Source: Tetramitus jugosus (taxonomy: Eukaryota; Heterolobosea; Eutetramitea; Acrasida; Vahlkampfiidae). From it: 64,000 nucleotides of DNA. The stretch spans positions 355,932-419,931 of the forward strand of contig OW569386.1 in assembly GCA_937625935.1 (NCBI GenBank). The letters run 5' to 3'. Each line of letters starts with the position of its first letter. Position 1 is the stretch's first letter. Below are positions 10,393 through 20,445 of the stretch, piece by piece. Position numbers and translations under genes: made by a program. Under the pieces are notes generated by a model, which searched no databases, was not told where the DNA came from, and saw only the letters and a list, made by a program, of their open reading frames with translations.

Positions 10393-12309
10393 ATGAAACG
10401 TTCTCAATCACAAGTTCAACTTGACACTCGAAACAACACATTCTACCAATCCTATTTTGGTAAAACAGATCATCTCTTGCAACAACAAATTCAAAAGAAG
10501 CAAAATTCTCCGACTGTCGTTTCATTTAACATGGATCAAACTTATCACCCACATCCACATCATCATCATCATTCTCGTTCTCCATCAGGTAGTTCCACAC
10601 CAATCATGTCATCATCATCATCTCATTCTTCACCACGACAATTACAATCTCCTCCTCCTTCTCACCTCTTTGCTTCACACACTAACAATAGTAATAATAA
10701 TAGTAGTAATAATAGTAGTGAAGGTAATGATGATGATGATGATGATGGTGAGAATGGTGGTGATAGAAGAATGAGTGTAGAGTATGATCATCATGGAGAA
10801 TTGTCATCATTTGTTGATCACTTTAATAGTAACAATAACAGTAATCAGAGTAGTCATAAGAATGATAGTGATGATAGTGATAGTGATAGTGACAATGATA
10901 ATTTTCATCACTTTAACAAAACATCAAGTCATCAGATCAACAATAATAATAATAATAATAATAATAATAGTAATGATGGTCAATATCAATCTTATTATTC
11001 ATCGTCCTATTCACCTCGACCTACCTTTAACAACACTAACAGTAATAGCAATAATCCAACTCTTATCATACCCAATCATAACCATACCAATAACAACATG
11101 AATAACAATAATAGTAATAACAATAGTAGTAGTAACAATCTAATGACAAGTCTAAATACGACCATACCCAGTGTATCAACCGTCATTGATCTGTATGACA
11201 TGTACGATGAACTGAGACAAGATTACTTGTCCATCAAGAAACAATTGGCGAGTCTAAAGCTCGAAGTTCGAGGTGTTGCAGAAGAGAGCAGCATGTGGAC
11301 ACTCAAGTACTCTCGTCGCTTCCTCATTACGTCCAACATTCTACTATCGAGTTATCTCCTATCGAACCGTATACTTCAAATATTGAATGATCACTCTAGG
11401 AGCTTGTTGAGTTCGGTGATGAATCCTTTTGGTTGGTTATTGTCAAGTTTCAAGAGCAGTCGGGGTGCTGCTGCTGCTGCTGTATCGAAAAAGGTCAATG
11501 GTGTGGGCGTTGGTGTGGGTGCTGCCGCGGCGAGCACGGGAAAGCAAATTATTCAAAACACATTGGGTGCATTGGTGGAGCGACCAGAGATTTTATCGTC
11601 GTATAGCGCCTTCAAAAAACAGTTTCTGAGGCGTGGAAGAAGTGCTCATCATGCTTCGTCGATTGGTGTGGGTAGTATGGGTAGTGGTGCAAGTGCTGTG
11701 ATTGGTGGTGGTGGTGGCAGCAGCGTAGGTGGTCTGAGTACTGGCACAAATACCTCATCGATTCAAATTACAATCGTAAAGCTCATTTGGCGCCAATTGG
11801 TATTGGCGGGGTTATTGCTGTTTAGCTCCTACTGGGTGGGTAATGCTAGGACTGCATGGAAGCGCAAGATTGGTATCGTGATGTCCTTCTTGACCAATAT
11901 GCACTTGGCTCTCACATCTGATGTGAGTCCATGGACCATTTACTTTAACATGTTTACACTCTTGTTGTACATTACTGCACGGCACATGAAAAATCAACCA
12001 TTGCCACAAGCACTGCAAACGATTCGAAAGAGCTTATCAATGAGCAGTTTCCAATCCTCTGCGACCAAGTCATCCAACTTTAAGAAGATGCAACACAAGT
12101 TGCTCAAGGACAGTGGAAAAAACAAGAAGCAGCTCCTCAGTAGCAGTTATCAACATCTTCACGATGGTGAAGACGATGATGATGAGCATGGAAAGTTCGT
12201 GGCACAGGAGTGTGAGAACTACAAGGTCATTAATGTCAACTATGGTACGAGTAGTTCAACGACTCCGACCACTGAAAAGGAAACAACTGTGGATCTCAGT
12301 CATGAATGA
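10393..12309 (+). CDS. Asn/Ser-rich membrane protein of unknown function
   Basis: 638 residues, intronless, starting at an ATG after an A/C-rich leader. The first 260 residues are dominated by His, Ser, Asn and Asp runs. A short coiled coil (about 265-300, YDELRQDYLSIKKQLASLKL) precedes a folded region with probable membrane helices at about 312-330, 465-482 and 510-530 (VLAGLLLFSSYWVG; WTIYFNMFTLLLYI). Between them lies an Ala/Gly-rich linker. The C-terminus is charged and cytosolic-looking. No family is recognised; an organelle or ER membrane protein is plausible. Confidence 0.75.
   Translation: MKRSQSQVQLDTRNNTFYQSYFGKTDHLLQQQIQKKQNSPTVVSFNMDQTYHPHPHHHHHSRSPSGSSTPIMSSSSSHSSPRQLQSPPPSHLFASHTNNSNNNSSNNSSEGNDDDDDDGENGGDRRMSVEYDHHGELSSFVDHFNSNNNSNQSSHKNDSDDSDSDSDNDNFHHFNKTSSHQINNNNNNNNNNSNDGQYQSYYSSSYSPRPTFNNTNSNSNNPTLIIPNHNHTNNNMNNNNSNNNSSSNNLMTSLNTTIPSVSTVIDLYDMYDELRQDYLSIKKQLASLKLEVRGVAEESSMWTLKYSRRFLITSNILLSSYLLSNRILQILNDHSRSLLSSVMNPFGWLLSSFKSSRGAAAAAVSKKVNGVGVGVGAAAASTGKQIIQNTLGALVERPEILSSYSAFKKQFLRRGRSAHHASSIGVGSMGSGASAVIGGGGGSSVGGLSTGTNTSSIQITIVKLIWRQLVLAGLLLFSSYWVGNARTAWKRKIGIVMSFLTNMHLALTSDVSPWTIYFNMFTLLLYITARHMKNQPLPQALQTIRKSLSMSSFQSSATKSSNFKKMQHKLLKDSGKNKKQLLSSSYQHLHDGEDDDDEHGKFVAQECENYKVINVNYGTSSSTTPTTEKETTVDLSHE
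10942..10968 (+). repeat. AAT trinucleotide run encoding poly-Asn
   Basis: Nine consecutive AAT triplets within the Asn-rich part of the preceding gene. It is a coding microsatellite and likely to vary in length between isolates. Confidence 0.9.
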
Positions 12310-12800
12310 AATGGATGACAAAATTGACAACGAATGGTAATTACATTTTATTGAATGTGTCTTCAGAACTCTGAGTGCACAAATCAAGCAGGAGATCTCT
12401 CTGCGGAGTGCTCAATTCGGGAGTTGCACTGCTACAGTAACAAGTCAATTGTTCGCCGATTCAAGTCCAGATAACAAGGACTGTCAATCGTGTGTTTCCG
12501 TAGTGCTTCCGATACTAACTCCAATCGGAGTTGGTAATTGGAAGTCACATGTACAGTAAATAGGAGCAGCACAAGAAAAATCAATGCATTTAGAATCTTG
12601 TTCTTGTGCACTGCTAGATTTTGGGATAACAGGAATACAATGTCACTTCGGTGTGTCCACATGTCTTTTGTTCTTTCTTGCATTTGATCGGATTTTGATC
12701 AATGAGTTGGTTGTATTGCTCTGCACACACGAATGGGCAAGATCATAATTTTATCTCGGAACAAGATCTCATGGATGGCACAGAGAAAGTCGTTCTGTCT
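12310..12800. other. Region between convergent genes, with a possible 83-aa ORF
   Basis: 491 bp between a plus-strand gene and the minus-strand oxidase gene. It holds a minus-strand ORF at 12432-12683 (83 codons, ATG start) with one hydrophobic stretch (ALIFLVLLLFTVHV) that could be a tiny membrane protein. With no family match it may equally be chance or 3' UTR. Confidence 0.3.
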
Positions 12801-14822
12801 TTATTTTTGACTAACAAGACCCATTGATCTCACATCAGCGAATATGTTTTCAGGGTCAAACTTTGCCTTTGCTTTCTTCAGTTCACTCCACAACTGTACG
12901 CCATATTGTTTTTGCCAGTCGATTGTGCACCAGCCAGGGATAAAATTGGTTGGATACAACGACGCGTGAACCAAATTGTTCTCAAAGCTCGAACTTTGAC
13001 TAAATTTTTCCCAGACAGCCCTATTGCTGTTCATTTGGAAGTTTAATCCTTCATCGGATCCTGTTTGTTCGTCCCTTCCGAGACACATCAAATAAACCCA
13101 TTCATCTTCCTTTCCCTGGTTTTCTTCTCCGTTGCTGTGAGAAATGTTAGGATAGGACAAGAAGGATTCATTGTTGCGACAACAGACATCTCTTCTCAAT
13201 GGATAGAAGCCAATGTGACCTCCACCTTGATCCTTCATCAAATCCAATCCATTCAACGTCTCTTGCAAGTAATGTCTAGCAGTGTGCTCCGTAAAGATAA
13301 TGTTCAACCAGCAATGTCTCTTGGACCATGATCCTATGTGGTTCAAGAATGGAATCGTCACCAAATTCAATCGATCATCCCAAGCTAGTGTGTCCATGTC
13401 CGAATGAGCATAAATCAGAGCTTTTATGCCTCTGTTGCCTTCTTCTCCCAGCTTGTCATTGATGGCTTGCACTGTCAAAGCATGTTGTGCTTCATCGGTG
13501 CCAAATCTTGTCGAGAGCTCTAGCATGTACACCCATTTTTGTTCACTTGCCTTGGAAGCCAATTGTTCAATGGCTTCATCACACTGAGAACCACTGGTAT
13601 TGCCAGACATGGCCATTGCTTGAATAGTACCAACTTGATTTGCCATGACAAAGGTCTGAAGGGTCAAAATGCTCTCTCCTCCCCTAGTGTTCAACTCATT
13701 CTTGTTGTCAACAGCAACAAATTCATCATAAATGACATTCATGCTGTCCAACAAGTCATTCACATGCTCAAAGACAAAGTGATAGACTCGAGTCATCGCA
13801 TCATGCGGCTCCAGCTCAAGCTTCAACTTTGTAATCACTCCAAACTGTCCCATACCACCTCTCACCGCACAAAACAACTCTTTGTGCTCTGTTCGCGAGC
13901 AAATGACAACTCTACCATCGCCCAACACCACTTCCAACTGCTCTACATTGTCAATGCACGGTCCATGCTTGATATTATCACCTCCGAATCCTCCAATCGC
14001 AACTGTGCCTCCCACAGTCAAATTCAAATAATCAGGTATGGTTCTCGGTCTCATCCCATATCGCTTTGAAGTAGCTCTGAGCACTTGAAGCCACGTACAA
14101 CCTGCTTCTACCCAAACACTCTGAGACGGAGAATTCTTCTCCTTGCTCTTTTCGTCATGTGTTGGTTGACTAGGACAATCATCATCCAGCAAAACTCGAT
14201 TCATGTGAGACATGTCCAGCAAGACACAAAAGATCCAATTGGATTCATCATCTTTTGTCGGCAACAATGACGATAACTTGTTACTAGGTAAGACTTGAGA
14301 AGCACCACAAACATTTCCTCCAGCTCCTCTCACAACCAACTGAATTCTCCATTTTCTTCCCTTCTTCTTCTTCTCATGTTCAACAACATCATCATGTTTA
14401 GCTTTCTGTCCTTGATTGTTGAACTCGAACAAAAATTGAACCAACAACGCAACGTCGCTTGTTTCGCACGGAACAAACACAATGCGAGGCACCTGATGAA
14501 CAATATGTCCATAATCTTCTGCATACTGACGCAACAATTGTCTCTTTTGCTCACCTTGTCGTTCATGAATGATTCTTCCCTTGAAATCCTTCATCTTCTG
14601 CTTCTTGTCGTCGTCATCATGTTCACAACAGTCATCGTCGTCATGATGATGATCAAATGCCCTGATGAGTCGTGTGAGAATATGTTCTTCTTCTTCATTC
14701 ACAGGAGTGGTTGTTGGCTCATCTGTGATTTCAAAGTCAAATGGGTCAAATGCATGAATGACTTTAAAGCATGAATCTTGCAGTGCTTGTTCTTGTTCTT
14801 GTGGTGGTTGTTCTTGGGTCAT
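12801..14822 (-). CDS. FAD-linked oxidase, cytokinin-dehydrogenase type
   Basis: 673 residues, intronless. A PCMH-type FAD-binding domain covers about residues 95-370, with VRGAGGN near 165-172 and the diagnostic block DYLNLTVGGTVAIGGFGG, HGPCIDNVEQLEVVLGDG and LFCAVRGGMGQFGVIT. The C-terminal half is a substrate-binding domain ending in KFDPENIFAD, typical of the family. The closest remembered pattern is plant and bacterial cytokinin dehydrogenase, but substrate cannot be read from sequence. The position that usually holds the covalent FAD histidine (RGxGHS) reads RGAGGN, so FAD is probably bound non-covalently. There is no clear signal peptide. Acidic and His-rich inserts interrupt the FAD domain. 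A 269-bp divergent promoter separates it from the alpha-galactosidase gene. Confidence 0.75.
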   Translation of the reverse strand: MTQEQPPQEQEQALQDSCFKVIHAFDPFDFEITDEPTTTPVNEEEEHILTRLIRAFDHHHDDDDCCEHDDDDKKQKMKDFKGRIIHERQGEQKRQLLRQYAEDYGHIVHQVPRIVFVPCETSDVALLVQFLFEFNNQGQKAKHDDVVEHEKKKKGRKWRIQLVVRGAGGNVCGASQVLPSNKLSSLLPTKDDESNWIFCVLLDMSHMNRVLLDDDCPSQPTHDEKSKEKNSPSQSVWVEAGCTWLQVLRATSKRYGMRPRTIPDYLNLTVGGTVAIGGFGGDNIKHGPCIDNVEQLEVVLGDGRVVICSRTEHKELFCAVRGGMGQFGVITKLKLELEPHDAMTRVYHFVFEHVNDLLDSMNVIYDEFVAVDNKNELNTRGGESILTLQTFVMANQVGTIQAMAMSGNTSGSQCDEAIEQLASKASEQKWVYMLELSTRFGTDEAQHALTVQAINDKLGEEGNRGIKALIYAHSDMDTLAWDDRLNLVTIPFLNHIGSWSKRHCWLNIIFTEHTARHYLQETLNGLDLMKDQGGGHIGFYPLRRDVCCRNNESFLSYPNISHSNGEENQGKEDEWVYLMCLGRDEQTGSDEGLNFQMNSNRAVWEKFSQSSSFENNLVHASLYPTNFIPGWCTIDWQKQYGVQLWSELKKAKAKFDPENIFADVRSMGLVSQK

Positions 14823-15091
14823 TGTTATGGTTGGTTGTTATGCTATCTTTTGGAGGTTTACTTCTTTCGAAAACACACACATAATAGTTTTAACACACAC
14901 GATTGTGGTGGTTTTCATGGCTTTTATGGGAAACGATGACAAGTCCAATGTCAAGGGAGGACCAAAGATATGTCCGGGTTGTTTTTAGAGGAGACAAGAA
15001 TACCCGCTGAACAAAAAAGAGCAACGAGCGCGCCGCTAGACAGTTCTGTAATCCAGAAAAAGTAAGTCAATAAGTCAGAACGCTTGTACAT

Positions 15092-16481
15092 ATGTTAGTA
15101 TCGAATAGAGTGACAAGAGTGATCGTTGGATCCATCTGTCTGTGGTTGGCCTTTATGTTTTCCTCTGTCCAAGGGCACGACAATGGCCTGGCAAGGACTC
15201 CACCAATGGGTTTCAACAATTGGAATCAGTATGCAGTTTTCTTTCAACTTTTTGTACAACCATTCCCACCATAACTCGAGTAAGGATGTAACTAACTGAT
15301 CATTGGGCAATGGCAACGCTTGTATTCTCAGATTTGGATGCAATATCAATGAAACAATCATTATTCAAACAATTGACTCCATGGTCAAGAGTGGATTGAG
15401 AGACATTGGATATCGATATGTGAATATTGATGATTGCTGGGCCATGATGGAAAGAGATCCTAAAACCTTTAGAATGATTCCGGATACTGTTCGATTCCCC
15501 AATGGTATCCATGCACTGGCCAAGTATGCTCACAGTAAGGGCATGCTCCTCGGTCTTTACAGTGATGTTGGATTGAAAACATGTGCAGGATATCCTGGAA
15601 GTTATAACTACTTTGAGATTGATGCCGATACGTTTGCAGAATGGGAAATTGATTATCTGAAGCTCGACTATTGTCACACGACCGATGACCAACAGAAAGA
15701 ACCTTGGAATGACTACTACCGCATGAGTAAGGCGTTGAACAGTACTGGAAGGCCGATGGTCTCTATTTGCAACTGGGGAGTGAAGGCGCCTTGGGAATGG
15801 GCACCAAAGATTTCCAACTTGTGGCGTACCACTGGTGATACTGCTGCGAATTGGCCAGCAATCATGAGTCTCTTGGATGCCAATAGAGAATTGTACAAAT
15901 ACTCTGGACCTGGAGCTTGGAACGATGCAGAGATTCTGGAAGTAGGTGTCAAGACAGATTCTGGTCAACTGACTCCTACGGAATCAATGGCTCATTTCTC
16001 TCTGTGGGCAATGTTGAACTCTCCACTACTGCTCGGAAATGATTTGAGGGATTTGAGAAGCATGGCACCTTGGGTTTTCGATATCATTACAAACAGAGAT
16101 GTAATCGCCATTAACCAAGATTCATTGGGAAAGCAAGCATACATGGTATCAGAAATTATCAAGGGAGTCAACATCACCACAGGTGAATGTCTCCTCAAGT
16201 CAAACTCGTGCATGAGAACAGAAATTTGGGTCAAGCCATTGTCGAACGATGCATTTGCTGTTGTATTGTTCAATCGAGCAGGCAGAGTTGAGAACGATCC
16301 TTACTTCGGAATCACTGATGTTGAACTCTCGTGGAGAGATCACTTGAAAATTCAACCTCAGAGTGAGTTCTACATCAAGGATCTTTGGGCTAGAAGATAC
16401 CTGGGTATTGTGAGAGATAGTTTGAGTGTTTCTGTTGCTCCTCACGGCGTAGCCATGTTCCATATGACACCAATGGTGTAA
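15092..16481 (+). CDS. Secreted alpha-galactosidase (GH27), two exons
   Basis: Exons 15092-15228 and 15332-16481 are joined by a 103-bp GTATGC...CTCAG intron that recreates the family motif PPMGFNNWNQFGCNINE; 428 residues. Residues 1-28 form a signal peptide (LWLAFMFSSVQG end). The nucleophile Asp is in YLKLDYCH (about residue 157) and the acid/base Asp in RTTGDTAANW (about 214). The VNIDDCW and LNSPLLLGNDLR segments are also typical. The enzyme removes terminal alpha-linked galactose (or N-acetylgalactosamine) from glycans and galactomannans, in the lysosome/phagosome or outside the cell, which suits a phagotroph. Length matches GH27 enzymes of plants and protists. Confidence 0.93.
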
Positions 16482-16568
16482 CACATTGTGATATAAACTC
16501 GTGTAAATAAATTGTATTCATTTGTGAACAAGATGTACAATGCAAGAATCTAGGAAGGTAATCTGTAT

Positions 16569-17594
16569 TTAGGGCCGAAATATTGGCGTGCTGGTCGAGC
16601 GGGCAACACTGCTTCTTTGACTTTTTGACGTCGTGCTCATTCTCATGCTGTCACTTCTCAAACTGACAGAACTTCTGGGAGTACTAGTAACACTACTCCT
16701 ACTTGATGATGTTCCTGTTCTTTTGGTCGCTTTGAGTCTGGGTAGAACAGGTATCTCTCCTACTAACTGTTGAGGGAACATGTCGACCATTGATTGCAAT
16801 CCTCCTGATAGCAAATACACGTTGTCGAAACCTTTTTCGAAGAACAAGTTCCCCATAGGAGCAGCAATCTTCTCATCCCAATCATAAATTACAATGATTT
16901 TATCTTTACAATTTTTCTATACAATTAAGACATCTTATTGTAAGTCATGTCTACGCTCAATAGGTTAATGTTACAATCATACAAAACTATTCAAATACAT
17001 ACAAAAGCCAACAGTTCTGGAGTTAACGCATTCACCGATCGAGAAAGTCTTGGTGCTTCGTACAATAGGGCTCCTTCTATATGGCACTTGGAATAGGCTT
17101 CTGAATCTCTCACATCCAACAGCAGCATCCTATGGTGAATCACTTGATTTACACGGTTCGTCTTTCTCTGTGTCAACATCTCCTGATCACTTATCATATC
17201 ATCAGGTATTAACAGTTGTGACTCTCTATGGATCAAAGTACTTGGTTTTTCTTCGTACAAGCAATCTTCATCTTCGCCATGTCTGAGCATGACAAACTTT
17301 GCTAGCTCAGCATTCTTGATTCTCTCAAAATTCTCCAGTCTTCTGAACCGAGCATCTTCAACCAAGATGGAAACGGTGAACAAGGATCATTCAAACAACA
17401 ATAATAGAACTAGAATATTAGTAAATAATAAGAATTTCCTTGTACATACTCACAAAGCTCTCTCCTCCCTTCTTCTGTAAGAATTTTTCAATTGTTAAAC
17501 CAGAATCGATCGTAGCTTTTACATGACTGTACCGAGCAGTTTTGGGTACTTTCTTGTTGAGCACATCCTTGTCACCAATTGGCTTGCCAATCAT
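16569..17594 (-). CDS. CEP41-like rhodanese-domain centrosomal/ciliary protein, three exons
   Basis: Exons 17594-17450, 17355-17003 and 16916-16569, with 94- and 86-bp introns (both GTATGT donors); phases agree and give 281 residues. The N-terminus (KVPKTARYSHVKATIDSG) matches the CEP41 N-terminal motif in which PxxxRYxHIK is followed by LDTG. A rhodanese domain at about residues 122-215 includes LLLDVRDSEAYSKCHIEGA and, after the second splice, KNCKDKIIVIYDW and GFDNVYLLSGGL. The catalytic Cys loop is degenerate, as in CEP41. The tail is Ser/Thr/Arg-rich. CEP41 helps recruit tubulin glutamylase to cilia, so a role in basal bodies or flagella is inferred. Confidence 0.85.
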
Positions 17595-17697
17595 TGCATT
17601 TGAAATAAACAATAGATAGTTGGAGCTAAAAACAACGGTTTTTTGCGTTTATTCGTCCGTAGCTTCGGCGAAAAGCGAACAGTTTGAGCGGGCAAAC

Positions 17698-19410
17698 CTA
17701 GCAGAACTTCCTGAAGCCCATTGAGGCACCAGACTGAATGTCAAGAATTGTTCTGTAGACGCCAGTTCCCAGCATAAACATGCAGGAGACAACAATTGTT
17801 CCTACAACAATAAATACAACAAGTGAGGCCTTGTTGTACTTCTTGAGCAACTTTCCGATCAAATACTGACCCATCATGCCAGATCCAATACCAAACACAA
17901 TGTACCACAATCCATAGTCCCATGGAATAGCACCAATGATACTGAATTGAGCAGCAGTACTCGATGAAGTGAAAAAGATCATGAAAGAACTGGTGGCGAC
18001 CGATACCTGTGGAGGAACACCCATTGAAAGAAGAAGCGGCCCTGTGACCATACCACCTCCAATACCAAGCAATCCAGCAACCAAACCTGCACCCATAAAC
18101 AAAAATGGCAGCAAGACACTATTGCGTCTGGTCCAGTGAATATCGCCGTCTTCAAACTTGTAACCCGAAGCAACCTTCTTCTTGTACATTGAATGATAGT
18201 ACAATCCAATGAGCATACTGTAACCAAACAACAGCGGATACTGAACGAACCATAGAACCCAATAAATAGGACTGCACTGTTTGATTCCAATGAGACTCGG
18301 TGCCTTCTTACTACCATTGAGTAAGGAAACAACAAAAACAACAATCCATGCAAGACTCATGAGCACCAAGAGCAATATTGGGTATTGCTGTTTCTCGAGA
18401 TCAGGACCAAGGATTGCACTCGTTTTTGATGTCTCCTGCAACTCCTGCTCCTGACTCTGCTCCAACTGAGAATCATTAAACTCTGCATTGTCTTGTAACT
18501 CTTGCTGACTCATAGTGTTATCTTCAACTTCCCGTTCTTCCTCTGCTTCATCACTGTCTCGAATTGGAGATTGGCTGCGAGTAGCTGCAGCTGCTGCTGC
18601 TTCATTCTCCTTCCGTCTCAGATCTAGTCCCTTCTTTGTTGTTTTGTACGTCGTGTAGCTCGTAATAGTAAACAGAGCAATCACAAGGAACCAGTTAGGA
18701 ATCACCGTGTTCAACATGACACCAAGTGCCGAACCGCACAAGATGATTGGTTGAAAAATGAGTGCAGCCGTATAGTTGATCACTGGTCTGTTGGGCGCTG
18801 TTGGATGCTTATTGGGTGCAAGCATCAAAAAATTCGCAATCGCACAACCAAAAATCATCACCGTAGACAATGGAACGGCCACTTGTGCGGAATAGCCACC
18901 AAGGAGCAACATGGCAGGCACATAGATGCCTCCACCACCAATACCTGCACTCGCAGCAAATGAACCACCAATAAAGCAAACAGCTGTAATAGCAATGTCT
19001 TGCCATCGAATAGGCCACAAATTCTTCTTGACACATTGTTTGACTTGTTTGGTCACCACAGTGTTTGGCTCCTCATCCAAATCATCTAGTGTCATATATT
19101 GGTGATTGTCATTAATCATCAAAGTAGTTTGATTCAAGTGAATCGTAACAGATTGACAAAGACTAATGGTGCCTCTCTCGCATTGAGAGCTACTCTCACA
19201 GCTCATGCATTGATTATTGAGGCAGATATATTGACCATCGTTACAATCACTTGATTTTTGACAAGTTGTGTTGTAATATGGATCTATCGTCACAACAGTT
19301 GTGGCTGCAGTCGTGCTGTGCGTCACCTGAAATAAGATGACGAAGAGCGCAAGAATGCAGAAATAAATGTGCGACTTTGAGAATAACTCGATGCTGCCTC
19401 TTGCTGTCAT
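17698..19410 (-). CDS. TauE/SafE-family membrane transporter with Cys-rich ectodomain
   Basis: 570 residues from the ATG at 19410; an upstream in-frame extension has no ATG. A signal peptide or first helix (IYFCILALFVILFQVTHS) is followed by a short Cys-rich extracellular segment with eight cysteines, about residues 50-87. Two TauE/SafE repeats follow, each with its glycine-rich motif: ASAGIGGGGIYVPAMLLLGG and GLLGIGGGMVTGPLLLSMG. An acidic, Gln/Glu-rich cytosolic loop (about 275-330) separates the halves. TauE/SafE proteins export or move sulfite, sulfoacetate and similar organic anions; the substrate here is unknown. A 354-bp promoter region is shared with RPS16. Confidence 0.85.
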   Translation of the reverse strand: MTARGSIELFSKSHIYFCILALFVILFQVTHSTTAATTVVTIDPYYNTTCQKSSDCNDGQYICLNNQCMSCESSSQCERGTISLCQSVTIHLNQTTLMINDNHQYMTLDDLDEEPNTVVTKQVKQCVKKNLWPIRWQDIAITAVCFIGGSFAASAGIGGGGIYVPAMLLLGGYSAQVAVPLSTVMIFGCAIANFLMLAPNKHPTAPNRPVINYTAALIFQPIILCGSALGVMLNTVIPNWFLVIALFTITSYTTYKTTKKGLDLRRKENEAAAAAATRSQSPIRDSDEAEEEREVEDNTMSQQELQDNAEFNDSQLEQSQEQELQETSKTSAILGPDLEKQQYPILLLVLMSLAWIVVFVVSLLNGSKKAPSLIGIKQCSPIYWVLWFVQYPLLFGYSMLIGLYYHSMYKKKVASGYKFEDGDIHWTRRNSVLLPFLFMGAGLVAGLLGIGGGMVTGPLLLSMGVPPQVSVATSSFMIFFTSSSTAAQFSIIGAIPWDYGLWYIVFGIGSGMMGQYLIGKLLKKYNKASLVVFIVVGTIVVSCMFMLGTGVYRTILDIQSGASMGFRKFC

Positions 19411-19764
19411 TGTTTGTTTGTTTGGTAAACCCGAGAGAAATGAAATTGAAGTTGTTTTTTTCACACGTGTGGATTATGCCTAAGCTCCAAGAGTACGCGC
19501 GCAAGACATGTCCTTCCATACTATCATCGCATCACAATCTCGTTGGCCAAGACTGGAAGATCGCACGTTTCGCTGGACAAAAGTTGTGCGCAGAGACCAG
19601 AACAAGAAGATGACAAAGAGCAAGTCGGAGTTTATTAAGAACAGGTGAAAATTCAACCAATTGGTTGACGTTCTCAGTCAACCAGCGAAATTGACAATTT
19701 GGTGAAAATTCGAAAAAAAACAAAAAACAAACTTACGTCCATCAACAACACATAGCCAAAAAAT
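19411..19764. promoter_or_regulatory. Divergent promoter between TauE/SafE gene and RPS16
   Basis: 354 bp. On the RPS16 side a perfect inverted repeat TGGTTGAC-7 nt-GTCAACCA (19662-19684) is bracketed by two copies of GGTGAAAATTC (19644-19654 and 19701-19711). Such symmetry next to a highly expressed ribosomal gene could be a factor-binding site; this is inference. Downstream, an A-rich leader runs to the ATG. Confidence 0.4.
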
Positions 19765-20286
19765 ATGTCAAGCAAGACTGCTCAAAGAGTCCAAACTTTT
19801 GGAAGAAAGAAGAACGCCATCGCTGTTGCTCAATGCAAGGCTGGAAAGGGCTCCATCAAGGTCAATGGTATCCCTCTTGAATTGATCCAACCTGAAATCA
19901 TGGCATTCAAGCTTTTCGAACCAATCTTGCTTTTGGGTAAGGAAAAGTACCTCCAAGTTGATATTAAGATCAGAGTCAGAGGTGGTGGTCACACTGCTCA
20001 AGTTTTCGCTATCAGACAAGCTATCGCTAAATCACTAGTTGCTTACTATCAAAAGTGTAAGTTTTTCATTGCTTTTCGGGATTTCGCAATTATTTTCAAA
20101 TTTGAATATTTTTACTCACTGATTGTTTTCTATCTTTTAGTCGTTGACGAGCAATCCAAGAGAGAAATCAAGGATGCTTTGATGAAGTACGACAGAAGCT
20201 TGTTGGTTGCTGATCCAAGAAGAAGAGAACCAAAAAAGGCTGGTGGTCGTGGTGCTCGTTCTCGTTTCCAAAAGTCTTACAGATAA
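19765..20286 (+). CDS. RPS16: Ribosomal protein S16 (uS9), cytosolic, two exons
   Basis: Exons 19765-20056 and 20141-20286; an 84-bp GTAAGT...TTTTAG intron; 145 residues, against 146 in human RPS16. The start [19 protein letters not shown] and the end [16 protein letters not shown] with RSRFQKSYR are diagnostic. The C-terminal Arg tail reaches the P-site tRNA in the small subunit. Splicing joins YYQK to [10 protein letters not shown], as expected for the family. The intron is a multiple of three and has no in-frame stop, so an unspliced message would read through with 28 extra residues. Confidence 0.97.
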   Translation: MSSKTAQRVQTFGRKKNAIAVAQCKAGKGSIKVNGIPLELIQPEIMAFKLFEPILLLGKEKYLQVDIKIRVRGGGHTAQVFAIRQAIAKSLVAYYQKCKFFIAFRDFAIIFKFEYFYSLIVFYLLVVDEQSKREIKDALMKYDRSLLVADPRRREPKKAGGRGARSRFQKSYR

Positions 20287-20445
20287 ACGCTTTATTACTG
20301 TTTGCTCCAAAATCTGTGTATTGGAATACAATTATCATTATGTTGTCTCAAGCGTGCATTCATATTCTTCTTTTTGTTTTTGTCATCTCTTTCGCTTTCT
20401 ATTCCCGGTTTCTTAGGAAGTCCAACTCACAAAGAAAACAAAAAA

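Noticed and set aside
10421-11101. Plus-strand ORFs rich in Ile and Met
   Set aside because: Frame-shifted readings of the AAT/GAT triplet repeats of the Asn-rich gene.
13539-14069. 176-codon plus-strand ORF
   Set aside because: Antisense to the FAD oxidase; composition not protein-like.
12801-14822. Recent bacterial transfer of the FAD oxidase
   Set aside because: Low-complexity His/Asp inserts match neighbouring genes and no foreign composition is obvious; transfer needs a phylogeny.
15300-15968. 222-codon minus-strand ORF
   Set aside because: Antisense to the well-supported GH27 alpha-galactosidase; no domain in translation.
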